Source: Hydractinia symbiolongicarpus (Eukaryota; Cnidaria; Hydrozoa; Anthoathecata; Hydractiniidae). Taken from it: DNA of 64,000 nt. A program made the translations under genes and the position numbers. Numbering within the stretch: the stretch's first letter is position 1; each line of letters starts with the position of its first letter. This document shows positions 47,646-60,651 of the stretch, one piece after another. The notes below the pieces were generated by a model, which had not been told where the DNA came from, did not search any database, and saw only the letters and a program-made list of their open reading frames with translations. The DNA lies in assembly GCF_029227915.1 (NCBI RefSeq), contig NC_079882.1:4898001-4962000 (forward strand). The letters run 5' to 3'.

Positions 47646-50600
47646 CTAATAAACAGGTTGCTGTTGCGCAGAGTAAAAATTAAACACGCCCGAACCTCTT
47701 ATGGGCGTGTGTGGCGTTGGGCATGGATACGATATGTCAACATCGGTGCTTGGTTTTGCACGGTGCAAAAGAGGTTCTGAGGTACTGCGAGTTATCTTTG
47801 GCAAAGCCCGTAGGATGGATTCGATTGACGCTAAAATCTATGAAGAGAAGAAGAAACGAAGTAAAGAACTACAAAATTAAACGTAGCCTGAACGTAACCT
47901 GTACAGAATATAAAGGTTCTTTTCGACAACACTTTTTACGACGCCTTTTACACCAACGTAAGTGCTGCGATAAATACTTGTTAGGACTGCAAATCATAAA
48001 GACATCATAGTTCAAAAATATTTAACTAGAATGATTTCCATTTCGTATCGCAGACAAGCAGAAATGAAGATTTATGAACGTGTGTTATCTGGTTTACCTG
48101 AATAAACAGAGGCCGTTCTTCACGATTATACTTTATACAATCTATGTATAGTCTCCGTAACGCTTTAGGGCAGTCCGACCTAATCTTGCTTTGGTCGGGT
48201 CTCAAATAACCTCGCCCCACCATGTATATAAGCTACAAATAAGATAAATATAAGCGATTACACATCTTGTGCAGGTTCAGCGAATTTGAATCCATGTTCG
48301 TACATTGGATTCGAATTCGCAAGAAACCAAAGATTTATTTCAACTAGAGAAAGACAAAAAATCTGAGGGAGTACTTTTTTATGTTTGGGATAAAAGGATT
48401 GAGTTGCTGAAGAAATTAAGCAAAATATTTTTCACGTCCAATGGATCCATGAAAAAGTGTTTTGTGATCGAGATTTCACTATATTTAAAATTCTTATTGT
48501 TTTTTCAAAGATCTATGTTTACCTGGTCTTTATTTCCAATGTTTGAATATGGTAGCGTAGAGGTGATGAGTTCGTAGATGCAAATTCCGAACGCGTAAAC
48601 GTCAGACATGAAAGTGTATGGGTTCGGATCCTGCATCTTTATCACTTCAGGAGCCTAAAAGGTAGTCAAAAAAAAGGTTAAAAAAATGTTTATACAAATG
48701 CCACTGAAATTTTCACAGTTATTTTGCATTTCTCTTTATAAAACTTACCATCCACAATATAGAACCAGATGGTTGTTCACACCCATGGTCTCCACTCCAC
48801 CTTGTTTTGACGGTTGCAAGTCCAAAATCACCCACCTTCACGGTTAAGTCTTCTTGCAGAAAAATATCTGAAAAGCTTGAGTTAAGCAAAACTTAAGAGG
48901 TTTGAAAGGAATAGAAAAAAAAGAAATAACAACACATAGCACGAACTCACGTTTCCCTGTTCCATTTATAAGACACTGAGTACTAAGAAATTTACCATTT
49001 ATAAGAAACTTTCACTTTAAGTTAGATGTGCTGTACTGTCTTCATATCGCAATTGCTACAGCAGGTTTTTAGATTATTGGACGAAAACGTTACGCATGCG
49101 AAAGATAGGTAAATATTTAGCATGGTAAGTAAACATTAGAGATTGTTAGGATATATTTATCCGCTAATCATAATTGCGGCGCTTTTCCGTTTTTTATTTA
49201 CTGTGTGCAACTATCATGTTTTCTTATGTTTAACAATCGAAGATTTACGGATTATATAAAAAACAAGAAGCTCTGCGGCTCAAAGATTTCCGCCATTATC
49301 AATAATCTGAAAAAGTACTGAACTTTGAAGATAACTGAGTAATATGGGGGAACACAACTTGGAAAATATTTTTTAAAGTGGCAGCAAATTTTACACAATC
49401 AGTTACGAAGGTTATTTTCAGACTATATATTCATATTTTTTCTTTTATAATACACTTGCCACGATTTTATAGCTATAATAAATTATCTTTCACCAAAAAT
49501 ATTCAGCCTTAAGAATTAATCTTTAAATTAAAATTCATGAATAATTCATTAGTTCTGCCGGATACAGTTTAAGTCTACGTGCTTGCAAAAATTGTACAGT
49601 AATTATTAAAGGGAAATGTTAATAACATCAAAGTTGGTGAACTATAAAAACAATTTATTGCACTGTTAGGATTCTAATTGGCTGAAAACTAATTTTAGCC
49701 TCGTTCTCAGAAAAATATCTGTCAAAACGAGGATTTAGGCTTTAGACTGGATAAGTTTTAGGCGTCAAGGCTCTGGGCTGTCTTTATCTATCTATTTCTC
49801 TATCTCTCTATCTTTCCAGGCGATTTTAAAGATTCCGCCTTAGCCGGCGGAAATCAATAATCATGGTAAGTCATAAATAAGAACTGTTCATCATCGTCGT
49901 TATATTATGCTTCGTTTCCAGTGCAAAAAAAAACTTAGCTTTAGAATATTTATGGCCGGCAGATTATGTTGGAGAATAAAGCAACCTTTATGTGGAATTA
50001 TTTAGATTTTTCACAATTGTAAGCTTCAGCTACGATAACATACTACGCCACAACTGCCCTACCGAAAAATTATATTTCGCGGAATGGAATGGTTACTGAA
50101 CTGACATTGTGAATCGGTGATTAGTAGTTCCCATTACCTTTGTTGTTTTTTTGGAACTAAGAAACAAAAAATTGTTACTGTTACAATTGATTTTAGTAAA
50201 GGTAATTAAACGTTTAAAAATTGATCGAACTCAGTGACAAATAATTTATAAAAAAATTAGAAAGGATACTGTTTGACTTCAAATCTCGATGTATAATTGA
50301 TTTCGCATGTAAGTAACTAAAAAAAAAAAAAAAATATGAACTTACTGAAAATATGCAAGTGAAAAGAAACACTGACGATAAGGTGACTCTTTTATATTAG
50401 AAACAAATTGACAAAATACGAAGCCCACAATTCGACAATTCACATCCAGTCGATGAATAACTGAATATAATTCAAGAAATACAAAGAAATCTCCGATAAT
50501 GCCAATACTTGCACACATGTGTGTGAATCAGTATTATGTCCTGATTGTCGTTAAATAATACACACCAGCTATTTATCCCTAATTATGTGCTCTATTACCG

Positions 50601-53600
50601 TCAAAAATTGAGCATTTGTAGGGTTATACATGTCCCTAACAAACGCCAGAAAATCTTACCTTTAAATTACAAGCGATGGTATAAAAACATTTATCTGGAG
50701 GATTGTAAATTATTTTTTAGTCATGCAGCCCTCAAAGATTACATAAAAGAAGAAGCATAATACTTACTCAACACCCTGTGCGCTTTGTCGAGCAATTTCT
50801 AACAACTGTACCATGGTGAATTTGTTCTCCATTACATGCAAATGTCTGTACAAACTAGAACCTTCGCACCATTGCGTAACGATCGATAAATTCGGTTTCG
50901 ACATGCAACCCATGAAAAGCAGAATATTAACGTGTCTGGTTTTGCGCAAAACAGCTACTTCGTTTTTAAAAGCTTGTAGTTGTTGAGGGTTCGGATCCTT
51001 TACGTTCAACATTTTTACGGCTACAGTTCCTATAAGAGAAGAAAATGGAACTTAAAAAATAGGCGGTTTTGTTACCTTACTGGTATTTTTACGCCGGTTA
51101 TTGAAGTCATTAATTTCCGTAACGTGGCGAAGTTATACGTTACTCTCAGTATATGGGAGTTGCCAAAAACATACAGCAAATAAGAGTAATACATTAGAAC
51201 CAGCGTTAGTTTCAGGCCATCGGGAAAAAAGAGTTATGACTTGGTAGAGCATACCATGCCAAAAGCCTTTGTACACTGTCCCATATGATCCAGATCCTAT
51301 CCTTTGACCAACTTGAACTTCTCCGTCGTTTATTTCCCAATCGTCATTCGAATCACGCCGCGAATTTCTCGTCTAAAGCAGTAAAATACAAGGTTAAAGG
51401 TTAGAGCTAGTGATATATGAATCGTATATAGGTATGCTAGTTAAAATCAGAAGAAAGGGAGAAACATAAAGGAAGAACCAATCTCGACATTGCATTGGTA
51501 CTGATAGATACTGACGGGTTCAGACACGTCAGTTCTTGGGCTCTGACCGCAAGCCTCGAGCGAAAATCAGCTGGTGTGACCACAGTAAGGATGATACAAA
51601 ATAGCTCTGTACAACATATAAATACGATGCATCACAAGGCGCTACCTTTTTGACATTGTCGTTATCTGAATGTGATTTTGATCGGTGCCTTACTTTAGCT
51701 GGGTGAAGTAATGATCCAGGTATGCCGGAAATTGGTTGGTGCGGTTGCGATGTAGGAACGTTGGATAGAGGTACCGAGTTTGCTGCCGAAAAGTTGAAAA
51801 CGTTTCCCTGATCTCGATCGGGTGTAAAGATGTCAGAAAGGTGGCCACGTTGACTACTCTGACCAGAAAGCTGTCGTATGAGACCACCTGTGTTTAAATA
51901 GAAATTAAAGGTACATTATTTGCGGGTACGTTATCCAAGGGATTGTACAAACCGTGCTAAAACTATATGCATGTCGGTTTGAGTAGCTAACTAGAGTTCA
52001 GCTTAAGAAACTTTCACTCCTGTGAAATAGTTTCTTAATTGATATAACAAAAATTCTTTTCATGCAATCCGCTATGTAAAGGTTGTCACCGTATTGAGTT
52101 TCTTAAACAGTTTAATTGTAACTGAGTACATCAGAACGTAAACATGTCACCACTATGTATTGATTAGTGTTTACATGCTCTTACATACCTGATATCGTAG
52201 CAGGTTCATGACGCGTTCGTGAATGCTGATAATTCTTTTCAAGAACTACCTATAAACAAAGAACACGGTAGCCATTACTATTAGACACAATTCACTTGTC
52301 CAAAAGCTGTATCAACTACCGTTAAAAAATCAGCTTACTTCAACAATAATACTTTCAGGACCACCTGGCTGACCTATCATATTTACGTTAGGAGCTGATA
52401 TAGATCTTTCTCTCGGTCCTAGAGGTCGAGGTGTTGTTGGCATATTGGGTAACGTTGCAGCTGGCGGGTTTGACGCTAACATTCTAAGCAAAAAATAAAA
52501 ATCGTTTACAAAATTACTGTAGAGAAGCAGTCCCGCCTTCTCTCAAATTCGAATTGGAAAAAATATTTTCTACGCTAGAAATAGTTTTGTTGAGGGCCAT
52601 CATAAAGGAGGAAGTGCAAATAAGCAACTTGTAGTACAAACAATACTCTCTCTTGTTTTGCACCTTTACTTAATTAAGTGGTTGAGTAGTTGCAAACAAA
52701 ACAAGACACAAAGTTGACATCAATAAACAAGTTGAGCGAACCTTTTGTAGATATTAAGATGTTCGGCTTGCTGACACAACGATGGAGCTCCACATTTTTG
52801 ATGAAATCTGTACCCGCAAGTTGTACATCTAAAAAAAACATGAAATATATATCAACTCGTGTAAGTATAGGGAAACTGCTGGATTGAATAGCTTCAATTT
52901 TTTAGGAAAAATATCTCACCTAAATCCTTGAAATAACAGCTTTCGACATGCATCGCAGAATGCCAGCGTAAAAAATGTTTTCCGAACCTAAAAGGAAATT
53001 AGGAGAAGATCGCACAGAAATATAAAATTGAGTGAATATAATTCATGCACACTCTCACAGCGAAATAATACTTACAAAATTATGTGACAAGCTCTGCGTT
53101 TGTGAATTGTAATTGTCATCGAATAATTCAACTGAAACCTAAAAGATGTTATGCAATTTAACTTTAAAAGAAATCCTATCTACATGAAAGTAGGACAGCG
53201 ATAATCTACCGTAAAAACAGTTTGACAATTTTCAAGAAATTCATGCTAAACAAATGGTGCCCTTCCAAAATAAGATTTTTGCATAACACAAAAACTTTAA
53301 AAGATCTACCAGGTTTCTACTTTTTGTCAAAGCTGAGGAGAATTGAGGTGTTCAACTGTTTTTTGAGGTCACTTCACAAGGTTTGCGTTCTTGAGGAAAG
53401 AAAAAATCTAAACTGTTTTCCATAAAGAATAAGAAATGCAATTTAAAACTGAACATGTATACTTCACCACCACTAAAATATGCAGTTCTTAAAGTAGCAC
53501 ATTTGAATAATCGAATTTACGTATGTTCAAGCTTCAAATGATGTTGCATTTAGAGAAGGGCGGAGGATTAAAATTGAGAAGTTTTGAGGAAGCATGGTAA

Positions 53601-56600
53601 CCGTGTCTCGATGTGAACAAATGCTAACATATATGATATTTAAAGTAAATAATATATTAAGCGTATTCGACTTCGAAATAAATATCACTCTAAGCCATTC
53701 GCACCATTCGTTATCAGCTTATATGTAATTGATAAAAAAGAAAAAAGATTTCATGAAAAAAAAATTTTCACTTTAATTTTAGACCTTTTAACATAAGCCC
53801 TTCTCTACCAAAGTTCGTATTCATACCAGAACTGAAGGTTTAGAAATAATTGAACTGTGATAACAGAAGATGCACCACCTAAAGCCAAAGGGTAGCGAAC
53901 CTTAAAGTGAATGTAAAAGCACTTTTAGAAAAGCGTTGCTCGCTGTCATATAAAAAATCAATAAGAACATGTGTGTTTACACTGGAGAAGAAATCAGACA
54001 TGGATATTTCAATACAAAATAATTAATCGTCTGGCCAAACTGAAAACAAACCATAGTACCACACAAGACGCGAGGAGAAAGAGAAAACAGATGTACAAAG
54101 AAATTCGTTTAGCATTAATAAGATGTTCCAGACATTGTTTATTCATAGTCAGTCTCCTACTTTTGTGTCTCCTCACAAGAAATAGCAAAGTTATATAAAA
54201 GAAGCATACCTCGGCACCGTCTAATGATGCCACATCAGCGTCCCAGTCAACTCTCTCCCTATCACGCAAAAAATAAATGAAAAATCTTTTGCAATTTTGG
54301 AGCAGGTGAAATACTGTGCTTCAACGCAGCTCTAAAAATATTGTTCTACAATCTTTGTGAAGTATTTTGATTATGCTTAATCTGATTGTTAGTTGCTGGC
54401 TTAACAATATATTTGTTTCTTAGAAACTAGTTTGCAACAAACTCTACGAAGATGGTAAAAAAATACATCTTGCTTGTAGTTGTTATTTTTTAAAATAAAA
54501 TAGAAATTGTTTTCCATTTCCTAAATAAAAGCGTAAAGAAACTTTGATTACTGAAATTGTACATCTCATTAGAAGCTTTTGAGGACTGCAACATACCAGA
54601 GTTTATTCGAAAAACGTATTAATGTATCATAAAAGAATACCATCGAATCTTCACTAAACTGAATCTCTACAAATTTTGAGGAAAAGCAGTAGAAAACGAT
54701 TAATCTTTACTTCAACTATAGAAATAATCTTACCGTGTGGATTTAAGATAAACGACATATGAATCAGCTGTTAAAGCTCGTAAGGTCATTGCCTTGTACA
54801 ATGCATCGCGGACTGTTTGCCCATGTTTATATTTTATCTGTAAAATAAAGTGTGCAAAAAAAGAATCCATAAAAACAACAAACATACAACATGTATAACG
54901 TCATATACTCCGTCTTAAACACTGCATTGCATAGTACAAGTTTTAGATGTGGCTTTGATTTTAACAATAAAATTGGAACAAAATAAAACACGGGTAAATT
55001 AATGCAATGTTTTGCAGATAGCAAAGTATAAAAAAAAACACTTGCAAAATATTTACAACAAAAAGTTAACTTTATATGTATTTGTTTGAAGATGTTTCTT
55101 CTATTTTAACAGTCTTTTCCAAATCAATTTTACACCAATACAGTACAGAGAAAAAGATTAACACTAACCATTGTACGTTGGTTGTTTGGTAGGTAAGCTC
55201 TGAAATGAGCACGAAGCGGTGATGACGGGATCACATCTCCATATGACGACGTCGATGTTGCTCCAGAGCGAAGAGGTGAGGGAGATGAGGGTGCACTATC
55301 GTCTGAAGAATCATTGTGAATATTACCATTTTGCACTGGTTTTTTGTGCAACAGTGTTTTCTCTTTATTGCGCAGCGCATCCAATTTCACCGTTAAATCT
55401 TCGACTTCCTGTTGTTGGGAGGAAAGTTTAAAGAAAAAGGTTTCAATCATATTTTTTCACATTAACAAATGAGTGAGTAAACCTTTGGCTATGAAGGTAT
55501 TTAGCTCATGTCTAATACTTCCACCACTGATCATTATGTTTGTATATCTCAACTAAAAACAGCATACAGAAAGGTAAAATCTATCTCATTTTGAGCATCA
55601 TAACAACTTGAAAAGCATAACAATGCTGCATGAATTCCATCAAATTATGCAGACAAGAATTTCTTTAAAACATACATCTGCGTTAGCGATAACACTGCAC
55701 AGAGGTTGTTCCAAGTAGTGAAAGAGTGTTGCTTAGGAGTTTTAAAAACCTTTTTGAAAATATATTTTCAATGTTTACACATGTGTTGTTTTTGATTTGT
55801 ATGAAAAAAGAAAACAGATAAGAAATTTGTTATAATAATAGAAATGGAAAGCTGAGTCAATAACTTGTGCATACAACCTTTTTCTGCAGAATGAGTCAGA
55901 TCGAATTTGTTTTTATTTTGCAAAAGAAGAAAAAAAGAAACGTTCTTGCATTCGCATTATTTTGATAAGATGCAGAAAACTATTGCTTTACTACAACCAC
56001 AATCAACAAAAGTACATCAAGAAGAGCTTTTCCAAAGTAGAATATACACATTACAATTTAAGTCTTAGCTAAATAAAGCAAATATGCATAATTCCAAACC
56101 CAATAAATTTCTAGTCACTATAGCAACCAGCAGTTTTCACTTAAACACATAGATATAAGCAAAATGCGATGGTGTATTTACCAAGTAAACTTTCTGTTAA
56201 GTAAAAACTGCTCCATAGATTTGTAGCATTAAAAAAGAAAATATATTATGTAAAGTGAAAATAAAAGAATACTTATGATGAATATCAGAAAAATTTCTAT
56301 TTTTTTCTTTTTATCAAACAACAAAGAAAATCAATAAAGAATTTATTCACAATTGTAAAAAATAGAGAACTAACTTCAAAGTTTTACTGATTATTCCATT
56401 CTTTAATGTATGGAAGTAAACAAGATTTACTGTAAAAAAAACTTCTTGTAACCATTTGCTTTTCTGCATGGTAAAAACGAAATTAGAATAACCAGCGTCC
56501 AAAAGAACAAAATCACAGGAAAAGGTTGGCAGTAGCCATCCTATGTCGATTTAAATGATACAATGTAGGTTGTATGCTATAGTAATATAAATTTGAGCTA

Positions 56601-57271
56601 TAGTATTTATTTATTTATTCCTTGATTGATTTATTTATTTTCATTAATTTTAATCTGTCATTAAACATTTTGGCCTAAAATAAAAAAAATCAATCAAGAA
56701 AAAAAAAGAGAATTTTTTTCATAAATTTTGAAAAATCAGGAAACCCATTAGTAAGTATTTAAAAGACTTATATAGAAACAATGAAATATCACAAAGCACA
56801 TTTTGTGTATGCAAAAGCACACAAAAAGAAAAAAAAACACCTGTGCTTTAATACAGGCAGAAAGATAAGGCTTGATTTTATCTAAATTACAATTTAATAA
56901 CTTTCAGGCTTTATTTACTAAGTTTGATAAAAAAAAAGTTGAATAAACTATTGATGAACCGAAAAAGAGGCAATTATTTTAACACTGTATGAAAACATCC
57001 ATCTCTTCAAAAAATGATCAGTGGCCTAAGGCTGTGGAAAAATAAAAAAATCTACAAGTTTCTTTAAAGACAGAAAAAAAAAACTTTTTCTGATTATTTA
57101 AATATTAAATCTATCTAATATTCAGTTTTCAATTTATTGTTAACGTAGAAAGCTGTATCTCACCTCAAAATATATAGATGGTGGATGGGAGAATCCTGTC
57201 CTTTTGTGAAGCTCTTTTAAATTCTTTAATTCGTCTTCTGTTAACCTAATAACTTGTTGAACATTTTGGAC
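47646..57271 (-). CDS. braf: Raf serine/threonine kinase, B-Raf type (N-terminal exon missing)
   Basis: This is the MAPK-pathway kinase that links Ras-GTP to MEK. There are 17 minus-strand exons: 57164-57271, 55169-55408, 54734-54837, 54210-54258, 53076-53138, 52920-52987, 52742-52828, 52339-52483, 52189-52249, 51646-51887, 51255-51372, 50768-51029, 50270-50316, 48749-48867, 48523-48654, 48098-48232 and 47646-47837. They sum to 2172 bases, 723 codons plus stop, all phases consistent. Domains: a B-Raf-specific helical region (1-60), Ras-binding domain (~105-180) and C1 cysteine-rich domain (186-229). A 14-3-3 site RSISAP follows (Ser269), then an acidic N-region RRDSNDDW, P-loop GSGSYG (415-420), Lys434 and HRDLKSN. 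DFG starts at 545, with T550-V551 equal to human T599-V600. APE is at 572 and the C-terminal 14-3-3 site RSTSEP has Ser680. The last C1 spacing is 5 residues instead of the usual 7. The first exon here starts at an acceptor, so the start codon lies upstream, probably beyond the LINE. Confidence 0.95.
50270..50316 (-). CDS. braf: raf exon 13: 47-base catalytic-loop exon
   Basis: A micro-exon encoding [15 protein letters not shown], with split codons on both sides (GA|T and A|AT). It has a long T-tract acceptor and GTATCC donor. It contains the catalytic Asp (HRD). Human BRAF has no intron at its upstream boundary as I recall it, so the split may be lineage-specific. Confidence 0.9.
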
Positions 57272-57707
57272 CTAAAAATACAATGTTCTGAACAATTATT
57301 AGTCAATCACTTGTTTGACAAGAAAAACAACAGGAATTTGTAAATGTAATTAACCCTAACATTTTTCACTTTACTTTCTTAGTTGAAACTGCAGAAAAAA
57401 CATTGGACACTGATTCACTTATTTCTTGTATAGTTAAAAAACGTTATGATTTGAAATACGGTTCTTAAATATAGAGATTTTGATGCGTTTGTGTGACATC
57501 AATCCCACAAAAGTTTACAATAGTGAAGAATACCTGTAGCAACATCCATTGCTTGGATAGTCTTTTTCTCTTTCTTTTAAAAATTTGCAGGCCTTGTTTA
57601 AACTTACCATACCAGATAATTTTATTTATATACTTATTTTACTTTTAATGGTTCGTGAGTTTGTTTGTTTTTTTGTTATTTATTTGATTGTTACAACTAT
57701 TTACCCA

Positions 57708-58115
57708 GGATCTGTTGATATGTGTTGTGTTCAGGAAGTCAGGTGGAGAGGAGCTTCAGTGCGATTTGTGGAAGGTAGGAGGGCAAGGTATAAGCTTTTT
57801 TGGATTGGTAATAGTGATGGATATGGAGGAGTTGGCATATTCGTTGCAGAGAAGTGGGTAGAAAAAGTAATAGATGTTATGCGTGTTAATAGTCGTATTA
57901 TAGTGATAAAGTTTTTAATAGGTAATAGGATTGTCACTTTTCTGGCAGTTTATGCTCCACAGTGTGGACTCAGTGAGGAAGATAAAGATAAGTTTTATGA
58001 TGAGTTAATAGCAGTCACATCAAAGTTTGGAGACACTGAACTTGTCATGGTGGGCAGCGACTTTAATGGTCATGTTGGGAAGTCATCTGAAGGTTATATG
58101 GAGGCTATGGATTAG
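57708..58115 (+). pseudogene. LINE endonuclease domain fragment
   Basis: APE-type endonuclease with the catalytic Glu in CVQEVRW and the GSDFNGH motif near the C-terminal end of the fragment. The frame stops at 58,113-58,115. Homology continues in other frames (CNTSFSKRQSRL, SQHRLLVCDI) to about 58,790 with a TAG within the DYFL-equivalent. The copy at 62.8 kb keeps that region open. Confidence 0.85.
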
Positions 58116-60641
58116 GGAGAAGAAATAAGGAAGGGGAGAGATTGCTTGAGTTTGGAATGGCAACAGACATGTTGGTTTGCAACACATCATTCAGTAAGAG
58201 ACAGAGTAGGCTGATAAAATATGAGTCAGGTGGCTGTAAGACACAGATAGATTAATTCCTGATTAGAAAGTCAGACAAGAAAGTGGTGAAGGACGTGAAA
58301 TGTATATCGGGGGAAGAGTGTGTTTCCCAGCATAGGTTGCTGGTTTGTGATATTATCTTGAAGAAGCTAAGGGAAAGTACAGGCCCCGTCGTAAAGTCTG
58401 GAAGCTGAAGGAAGAGATTATAACAAGACAATTTAGTGCAAAAGTTCAGCAGTTAGCCCACAATGGTCAGTGTGATAGTGACAATGTTGAAAGTACTTGG
58501 ACTACTTCGAAGAATTGTCTTCTAGAAGCTTCTGATGATAGCTGTGGGTAGACGAAAGGACCAGCTAGACATAGACAGACCTGGTGGTGGAATAATGAGG
58601 TTGACCAGTGTATAAAGGAAAAGAGGAAACTTTGGAAAGAGTGGAAGCAAGGTGGTAGTAAAAATATTTACTTAGAAGCTAAGCGTCATGCTCGTACAGC
58701 AGTGTATAAGGCAAAATCAGAAGCAGAGAGAAACAGATTTGCAGATGTGTTAGGAAGGGAAGACCAGCGCAATGAGGTATTCAAGATAGCAAAGTAGATG
58801 AAGAAGACTAATCAAGATGTTGTACGTGAGAAGTGTATACGTAATGATGAAGGTGTTTTGGCTAGCACAGAGGAGGAGGAAAGGGTAGCTTGGAAGAATT
58901 ATTATCAGAGGTTGCTTAACACTGAGTTTGATTGGGATGAGGATAATTTGTCTGATGATGATGTTGTAGAAGGGCCAGCTATGCAGATCAAGACAGAATG
59001 GGTAGTGGAGGCTATTTGGAAATCGAAGATTGGCAAGGCTGCAGGAGTATCAGGTATTGTTGCAGAGATGGTAAAACCATCTGGATATATTGCAGTTGAG
59101 CTTATTACAAGTCTTGCTAATCAGATTATAAAGGATGGTACTATTCCGAGTGAGTGGCAGTCGACTGTAATAGTGAATTGTTTCAAGGGCAAGGGTGATA
59201 TAGAGGTTTGAAGTTGGTAATGAAAGTTATTAAAAGAATGATTGACAAGTTACTTAGAGAAAGAATTGATATAGATAAGATGCAATTTGGTTTTGTTCCA
59301 GGGCGTGGCACTACAGATGCAATAGTTTTAGTCAGACAGCTTCGGGAAAAGTATTTAGGAAGGAGAAAGAATCTCTATTTTGCCTTTGTAGATTTAGAGA
59401 AAGCTTTTGATAGAGTGCCACGAAAATTTATTTGGTGGGCTATGAAAAAATTAGGTGTGGATGAGTGGCTAATTACGATAATAAAGTCTATGTACACCAA
59501 TGCTAGAAGTCGTGTCAGGATTAACGATTCCCTTAGTGATGAATTTAGTGTAAATGCTGGTGTACATCAGGGTTCTGTACTTAGTCCTTTGTTGTTTGTT
59601 CTAGTCTTAGAAGCGCTGTCGAAGCAGTTCAGAACAGGTTGTCCATGGGAGTTATTGTATGCAGATGATTTGATTCTCATAGCAAAGTCGATGGAAGAAT
59701 TAGTTGAAAAGTTTGAGAAGTGGAAGAAAGGGCTAGAAGAGAAAGGGCTAAGGGTGAATACAGCAAAGTCTAAAGCCATGATTAGTAGCATTGCAGCCAA
59801 GTGTGACCTTGTAGTTGGAAAGTGGCTTTGTGGAGTTTGCAGGAAAGGGGTTGGTAGTAACTCAATTTTTTGTCAGACTTGCAAGCATTGGGTACATAAG
59901 AAGTGCAGTAGTATTGGTGGAAGGTTAAGAGCTGGCATTTTGTTTGTATGCAAGCGTTGCAAAGGTGAGATTATAGAGAATGAAGAATTTCCAACTTCAA
60001 TGATGTATAACAGTGGCTCGTTAGAGAACTTCTGTTACTTAGGTGATATGTTGGGCAGTGAAGAGGGTGTTGGAAGAAGTGTTACTTGCAGGATAGGTTC
60101 TGCTTGGAAGAAGTTCAGAGAGTTACTTCCTTTGTTGCTTAACAGAGTCTTGTCAATTGTATTAAAAGGTAGGTTTTATGAGGCCTGTGTAAGAAGTGTT
60201 ATGTTGTACGGTAGTGAAACATGGGGAGTGAAGCAGGAAGATCTTGACCGTTTAGAAAGGAATGATATGAGAATGGTTAGGTGGATGTGTAACGCCAGTC
60301 TGAGAGACAAAGAGTTCAGATGAGCTAAGAAGCAGGCTAAGTATTCGTAGAATTAAAGATGTTATCCAGATAAGAAGATTGAATTGGTTGGGGCATTTGG
60401 AAAGAATGGAGGGGGATAGTTGGGTAAAAAAGTGTAGAGACTGGATAGTTCCTGGGGCAAAGCCCAGAGGCAGACCGAGAAAGACTTGGCAGGAGGTTAC
60501 AAGGACAGACTTGATACAGAGGAAGTTGAGTTTAAATCTAACACAGTCTAGATCAGATGGAAGAGGGTCATTAATATACCCCGTCCAACCCATGCTAGCA
60601 TGGAAAATGGACGTTAAGCCAAGAATGATGATGATGATGAT
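57708..60641 (+). mobile_element. LINE (non-LTR retrotransposon), copy 1, 5'-truncated and broken
   Basis: It starts inside the apurinic endonuclease domain (VDMCCVQEVRW) and ends in the conserved tail (ccaacccatgctagcatgg) followed by (ATG)n at 60,624-60,641. Order: endonuclease, linker, reverse transcriptase with YADD, a PHD-like finger, and a C-terminal segment with GRPRKTW. Several stops and frameshifts make it inactive. It lies antisense to raf, upstream of the first visible raf exon, so it is probably intronic. The ending in short tandem repeats rather than poly-A fits RTE/CR1-like clades, but the clade is not settled here. Confidence 0.9.
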
Positions 60642-60651
60642 ACCTTGTTAA
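58798..60651 (+). pseudogene. LINE reverse transcriptase and C-terminal region
   Basis: The frame 58,798-59,211 carries the N-terminal RT region (KIGKAAGVSGI, IPSEWQ). Two small deletions relative to the 62.8 kb copy shift it into 59,208-60,323. That frame holds FVDLEKAFDRVPR, GVHQGSVLSPLLF and YADD (residues 151-154). Residues 208-251 (59,829-59,960) form a C-x2-C-x10-C-x2-C-x4-H-x2-C-x14-C-x2-C finger, the C4HC3 signature of PHD fingers. A further frameshift near 60,320 separates the last part (WLGHLERM, GRPRKTW), 60,379-60,651. Confidence 0.9.

Noticed and set aside
47508-48010. Plus-strand open frames of 90-99 codons at the raf 3' end
   Set aside because: They are antisense shadows of the last raf exon (47,646-47,837).
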